Assembly: GCA_051891195.1 (NCBI GenBank)
Contig: JBJFEZ010000008.1
Span: 1 to 64,000, forward strand
DNA: 64,000 nucleotides
Direction: 5' to 3'
Source of the DNA: CAG-273 sp051891195
GTDB lineage: Bacteria; Bacillota; Clostridia; TANB77; CAG-508
Numbering within the stretch: position 1 is the first letter of the stretch; every line of letters starts with the position of its first letter. Made by a program: the position numbers and the translations under genes. The notes beneath the pieces are model-generated. The model was given only the letters and a program-made list of their open reading frames with translations. It had not been told where the DNA came from and made no database searches. Below are positions 61,532-64,000 of the stretch, one piece after another.

Positions 61532-61894
61532 TTATTTAGTAGAATGATAGCTACTAAAGCATAAGGGAGCAGAAGATTTGCTCAAATCCATTTCAAATTT
61601 TACATCCTCAAGGCCTCTGTTTTTACAGTGGCACGCCATATAGCATTCCTTGCAGGACTTGGGAGCAACGAAGCACTTTGCTATGCTGAAGATTTCTTGA
61701 ATAGTATCAAAACTCTTTTTAATCTTATCCTTTTCAGGATTGTTGCAAAACTTGCATGCAACACAGTCAGCGCACTTGGATTTTTTGTAGCAAGAGTAGT
61801 TAGTCGCGGCAATATCATTATTGCCACGGTTTACGCAATGTTCCCGACAGCAAAATTTGCACGGATGCACCTTACTTTTTTCTTCAATAGACAT
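61532..61894 (-). CDS. Cys-rich protein of atypical composition, 120 residues
   Basis: 17 Cys in pairs spread over the length (PCKFCCREHC; KCADCVACKFC; CKECYMACHC), as in multi-zinc or metal-storage proteins. GC-richer codons (GCC, GCG, CGT, TGC) stand out against the AT-rich surroundings, so recent transfer is likely. Arg17 is encoded by an in-frame CGG (61844-61846), which here must be read as a normal sense codon if the gene is functional. It has an AGGAGG ribosome site and its own terminator. Confidence 0.65.
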   Translation of the reverse strand: MSIEEKSKVHPCKFCCREHCVNRGNNDIAATNYSCYKKSKCADCVACKFCNNPEKDKIKKSFDTIQEIFSIAKCFVAPKSCKECYMACHCKNRGLEDVKFEMDLSKSSAPLCFSSYHSTK

Positions 61895-61921
61895 GCAAAA
61901 ACCTCCTAAATTTTATAAGGT

Positions 61922-62321
61922 TTTTATATTATACCACATTTACATAAAAAACGCAACATTTTTGGTTAATTAATTTACAAATAATGTAAAATATTAATCA
62001 GCAAAAATAAACAAAAAGTTATGTGGATGAGTAAATATTTGAAAATTACTTGCTTGTATGTTATTATATTTATCATAGAAATAGTAAGTTATCGTTCTGA
62101 AATCGACACATTCTTAAAAATATGTCGTTCAAAATAAATACCAAATATCATACCAAAAAAGATTACTAGTTTTTGAACTAGTAATCTTTTTCCTTATACA
62201 GGGTTCGTATAATACAGTTATGGTGCGTTAGCGGTACTTATTTGCGAAAAAATAGCATATTTTTTCTGCATATACTCCCACATTTAGCACAAAAATCCCC
62301 GTTCAATCAACTGTTTTATAT
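61922..62321. other. Gene-free spacer with one plus-strand terminator
   Basis: No convincing ORF. A perfect hairpin GATTACTAGTT/AACTAGTAATC at 62161-62186 is followed by TTTTT on the plus strand, but I find no plus-strand gene ahead of it, so a small RNA or a lost gene may have used it. A GC-richer patch around 62200-62245 (GGGTTCGTATAATACAG) looks foreign to the surroundings. Confidence 0.35.
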
Positions 62322-62927
62322 TTATTTTATATACTCCAAAAAGCTATCTGGTATACCATATCTAGCAAGATAACCATTTTTATATAATAAATCTGTTGTA
62401 ACGTCTTTTATTACCCAGTTGGGATTTTGATAATTTTCAGCACTTTTTATATCAACAAATTCTATTTCTAAATATGCTAAACCTTCCAACTCTCCTGAAA
62501 ATATATCTATTTCCATTTCTATATCATTTTCATCAATAAATCTATATCTTGTCTTATATATAGTATTTCCTTCTTTTTTTGTTAATAAGTTATTATATTC
62601 TTCTTTAGTTATTAAATATTCATGTTCTTCTCTTTCTAATCCTTTTATTGAACTATCACATTTTGTTGTCAAAATATATTCATTATTATTAATATTTCTT
62701 ACTCTTATTTCTGGTGAAAAGTTTAAATAGGTTTGTTCTATTTCATATTTTTCTGCTTTTGATAAATCATAAGGTATATCTTCAGTTTTTATTAGCCACT
62801 TTCTTTCAATTTCTGAATCATACTCCAATATATTGTTTTCATTATATTTTAATATCAACATAATACTCAATATAATAATTATTATAGTTTCTAATACTAT
62901 AAATATATTTTTTGTTTTATCTTTCAT
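62322..62927 (-). CDS. CYTH-domain protein with membrane anchor
   Basis: 201 residues. One N-terminal membrane segment (IFIVLETIIIIILSIMLIL), then a CYTH (triphosphate tunnel) domain: EIERKWLI start motif, EIEQTYLN, IRVRNINNNEYILTTKCDS, EMEIDIFSGELEGLAYLEIE. Such proteins bind triphosphates or polyphosphate with Mg2+. The membrane anchor is unusual for the family. Confidence 0.8.
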   Translation of the reverse strand: MKDKTKNIFIVLETIIIIILSIMLILKYNENNILEYDSEIERKWLIKTEDIPYDLSKAEKYEIEQTYLNFSPEIRVRNINNNEYILTTKCDSSIKGLEREEHEYLITKEEYNNLLTKKEGNTIYKTRYRFIDENDIEMEIDIFSGELEGLAYLEIEFVDIKSAENYQNPNWVIKDVTTDLLYKNGYLARYGIPDSFLEYIK

Positions 62928-62935
62928 AATATCTC

Positions 62936-63301
62936 CTATTTACTCTTAAATTCTGGTAACTCAACATCTCTCAACGGACTACTTGTATATGTTTTTCCAA
63001 CCTTCAATACTAATTCTGCTCCAATCCATAATCCGATAGCAATAACAATTGTAATCACTAACCACAAAATCAACTTCTTTATCTTTTTATTTTTTTCATT
63101 ATTTGATTTTTTTGAGTATATAATAAAAAATATAATATAAGCTAGTAATATAAGCATTGTAGTCAATCTCAAAATTTGAGAAATAACTACATTTACGGTA
63201 TTATATGAATAATGTGGCATAATTGCAAATACTGTAGTTGAATTTGCAATTATAATAATACAAATAATTAAGATTAATAATAACATTTTTTTAATTTTCA
63301 T
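62936..63301 (-). CDS. Small membrane protein, 121 residues
   Basis: A signal-like N-terminal segment (LLLILIICIIIIANSTTVFA) and two further membrane helices (LTTMLILLAYIIFFIIYS; LILWLVITIVIAIGLWIGAE). No family recognised. Eight bases upstream of the CYTH gene in the same operon. Confidence 0.55.
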   Translation of the reverse strand: MKIKKMLLLILIICIIIIANSTTVFAIMPHYSYNTVNVVISQILRLTTMLILLAYIIFFIIYSKKSNNEKNKKIKKLILWLVITIVIAIGLWIGAELVLKVGKTYTSSPLRDVELPEFKSK

Positions 63302-63382
63302 TTACAACATCTCCTTTTACATTTAATATATCATAGATTAATTTCTTTTTAAAGTTATATTAAAAAAAACTCTTTAATCTTT

Positions 63383-63619
63383 CTATTTTTTGTCTAAAAT
63401 TGTATTTGTTTCAATTTGTTTCTTTTCTTCTTCAATAGTTTGTTTTAATTCCTCAACTGTTGGAAGATATAATTGATATTTAGAAGTAAATATATTTTTA
63501 TTACCTTCTTGTAATGTAAATTCTACTACAACATCATTCTTTTCAGAACAAAGTAATATTCCAATAGGTTCATTTTCTCCTTCTACCATTTGAGTTCTTT
63601 TATAATAATTTACATACAT
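63383..63619 (-). pseudogene. C-terminal remnant of a DUF1016 (YhcG-type PD-(D/E)XK) nuclease
   Basis: 78 codons starting YVNYYKRTQMVEGENEPIGI, LLCSEKNDVVVEFTL and SKYQLYLPTVEELKQTI, the standard C-terminal end of DUF1016 nuclease proteins. Catalytic residues and the N-terminal domain are missing and a stop lies just upstream in frame, so the ATG is accidental. Confidence 0.7.
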
Positions 63620-64000
63620 TTGCTAATATAAAAACGTCCATATTATATTCTAGAGTTATCATTTTATTTTTATTGTAATTCTTATCAAAAATACATAAGA
63701 ATTTTTTTAAGTTCAATCAAATTTTCTTTGTCAAATTTTAAATTTATCATGTTGCTTTCTAAAACAATTATAAATAATTTTAATTTATTTTCTATGCTTA
63801 AAGTTTCAAAATATCTTACTAAAATTTTTACTTTTTCACTATTATTTTTTAATATCATTTTTATATTAATACTTGTCCTAACAATTTTTTCTTTATTATC
63901 AACTTCAATAGGTGCATAAATATCAAATATTTCACTTTGAAAAAACTTCGTTAGTTGCTCAATATAACTTCTTCTAACTCACGAACTGAACGAGTAACTC
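63620..64000 (-). other. Disrupted region upstream of the DUF1016 remnant
   Basis: The last 40 bases on the minus strand read TRSVRELEEVILS, which could be the N-terminal WSxRELxRQI segment of the same DUF1016 gene. Between it and the C-terminal remnant is about 300 bases with an open frame (YIEQLTKFFQSEIFDIYAPI ... ILVRYFETLSIENKLKLF) that lacks a start codon. The gene appears to have been broken by insertion or rearrangement; the window ends here. Confidence 0.35.

Overview
The window is AT-rich DNA from a low-GC member of the Bacillota, most like an anaerobic Clostridia. This rests on strong GGAGG ribosome sites, AT-rich codon use, and host families such as CvpA, LCP/LytR, DacF-type carboxypeptidase, YkvI-type permease and M18 aminopeptidase. 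The species cannot be named from sequence alone.

Layout. (1) 1-4.4 kb is host DNA: a zinc alcohol dehydrogenase, a MazG-like pyrophosphohydrolase, a DUF4405-type membrane protein and a Nudix hydrolase, mixed with decayed fragments (Nudix, inorganic pyrophosphatase, rhodanese). (2) 4412-43346 is a complete prophage of about 39 kb integrated in the initiator tRNA-fMet gene. It has a 19-bp att core at each end, tandem ACGTCA arm-type repeats inside each end, and a tyrosine integrase at the right end. Its late half (5.7-28 kb, minus strand) encodes a short-tailed phage: TerS, TerL, portal, scaffold, N4-gp56-like capsid, tail adaptor, tail tube/hub, fibres, holin candidates, CHAP endolysin, a LysM protein and a 2243-residue polyvalent protein. 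A phage tRNA-Gln separates this from the early half (29-42 kb): late activator, HNH nucleases, helicase loader, replication initiator, SSB, RecB-like nuclease, RecA-like ATPase, excisionase-like protein, Cro and an S24 repressor. (3) 43.4-64 kb is host DNA: ComEA-like protein, D,D-carboxypeptidase, LCP enzyme, CvpA, an ABC/GldG-type exporter operon, GDT1 transporter, YhbY, M14 and M18 peptidases, secreted nuclease, HD hydrolase, CYTH protein, and a decayed DUF1016 gene at the edge.

Main observation. Six early/lysogeny genes of the prophage look frameshifted. In every one the break is a single extra C before a GGN glycine codon, which creates an in-frame CGG. Skipping one base at each CGG restores a full-length protein matching its family; the replication initiator needs it twice. 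I count seven such CGGs. By eye I found no in-frame CGG read as arginine in any other prophage gene. This looks like a recurrent +1 frameshift at an unread CGG codon rather than scattered pseudogenes. Two in-frame CGG codons outside the prophage (one decayed Nudix fragment, one compositionally odd Cys-rich gene) are the counter-evidence.

Other notable points are the rebuilt chimeric initiator tRNA (host 5' half, phage 3' half and terminator), and an (AG)14 tract inside a small leader ORF whose stop overlaps the start of the first of three related tail-fibre genes. The latter is a plausible phase-variation switch for host recognition.
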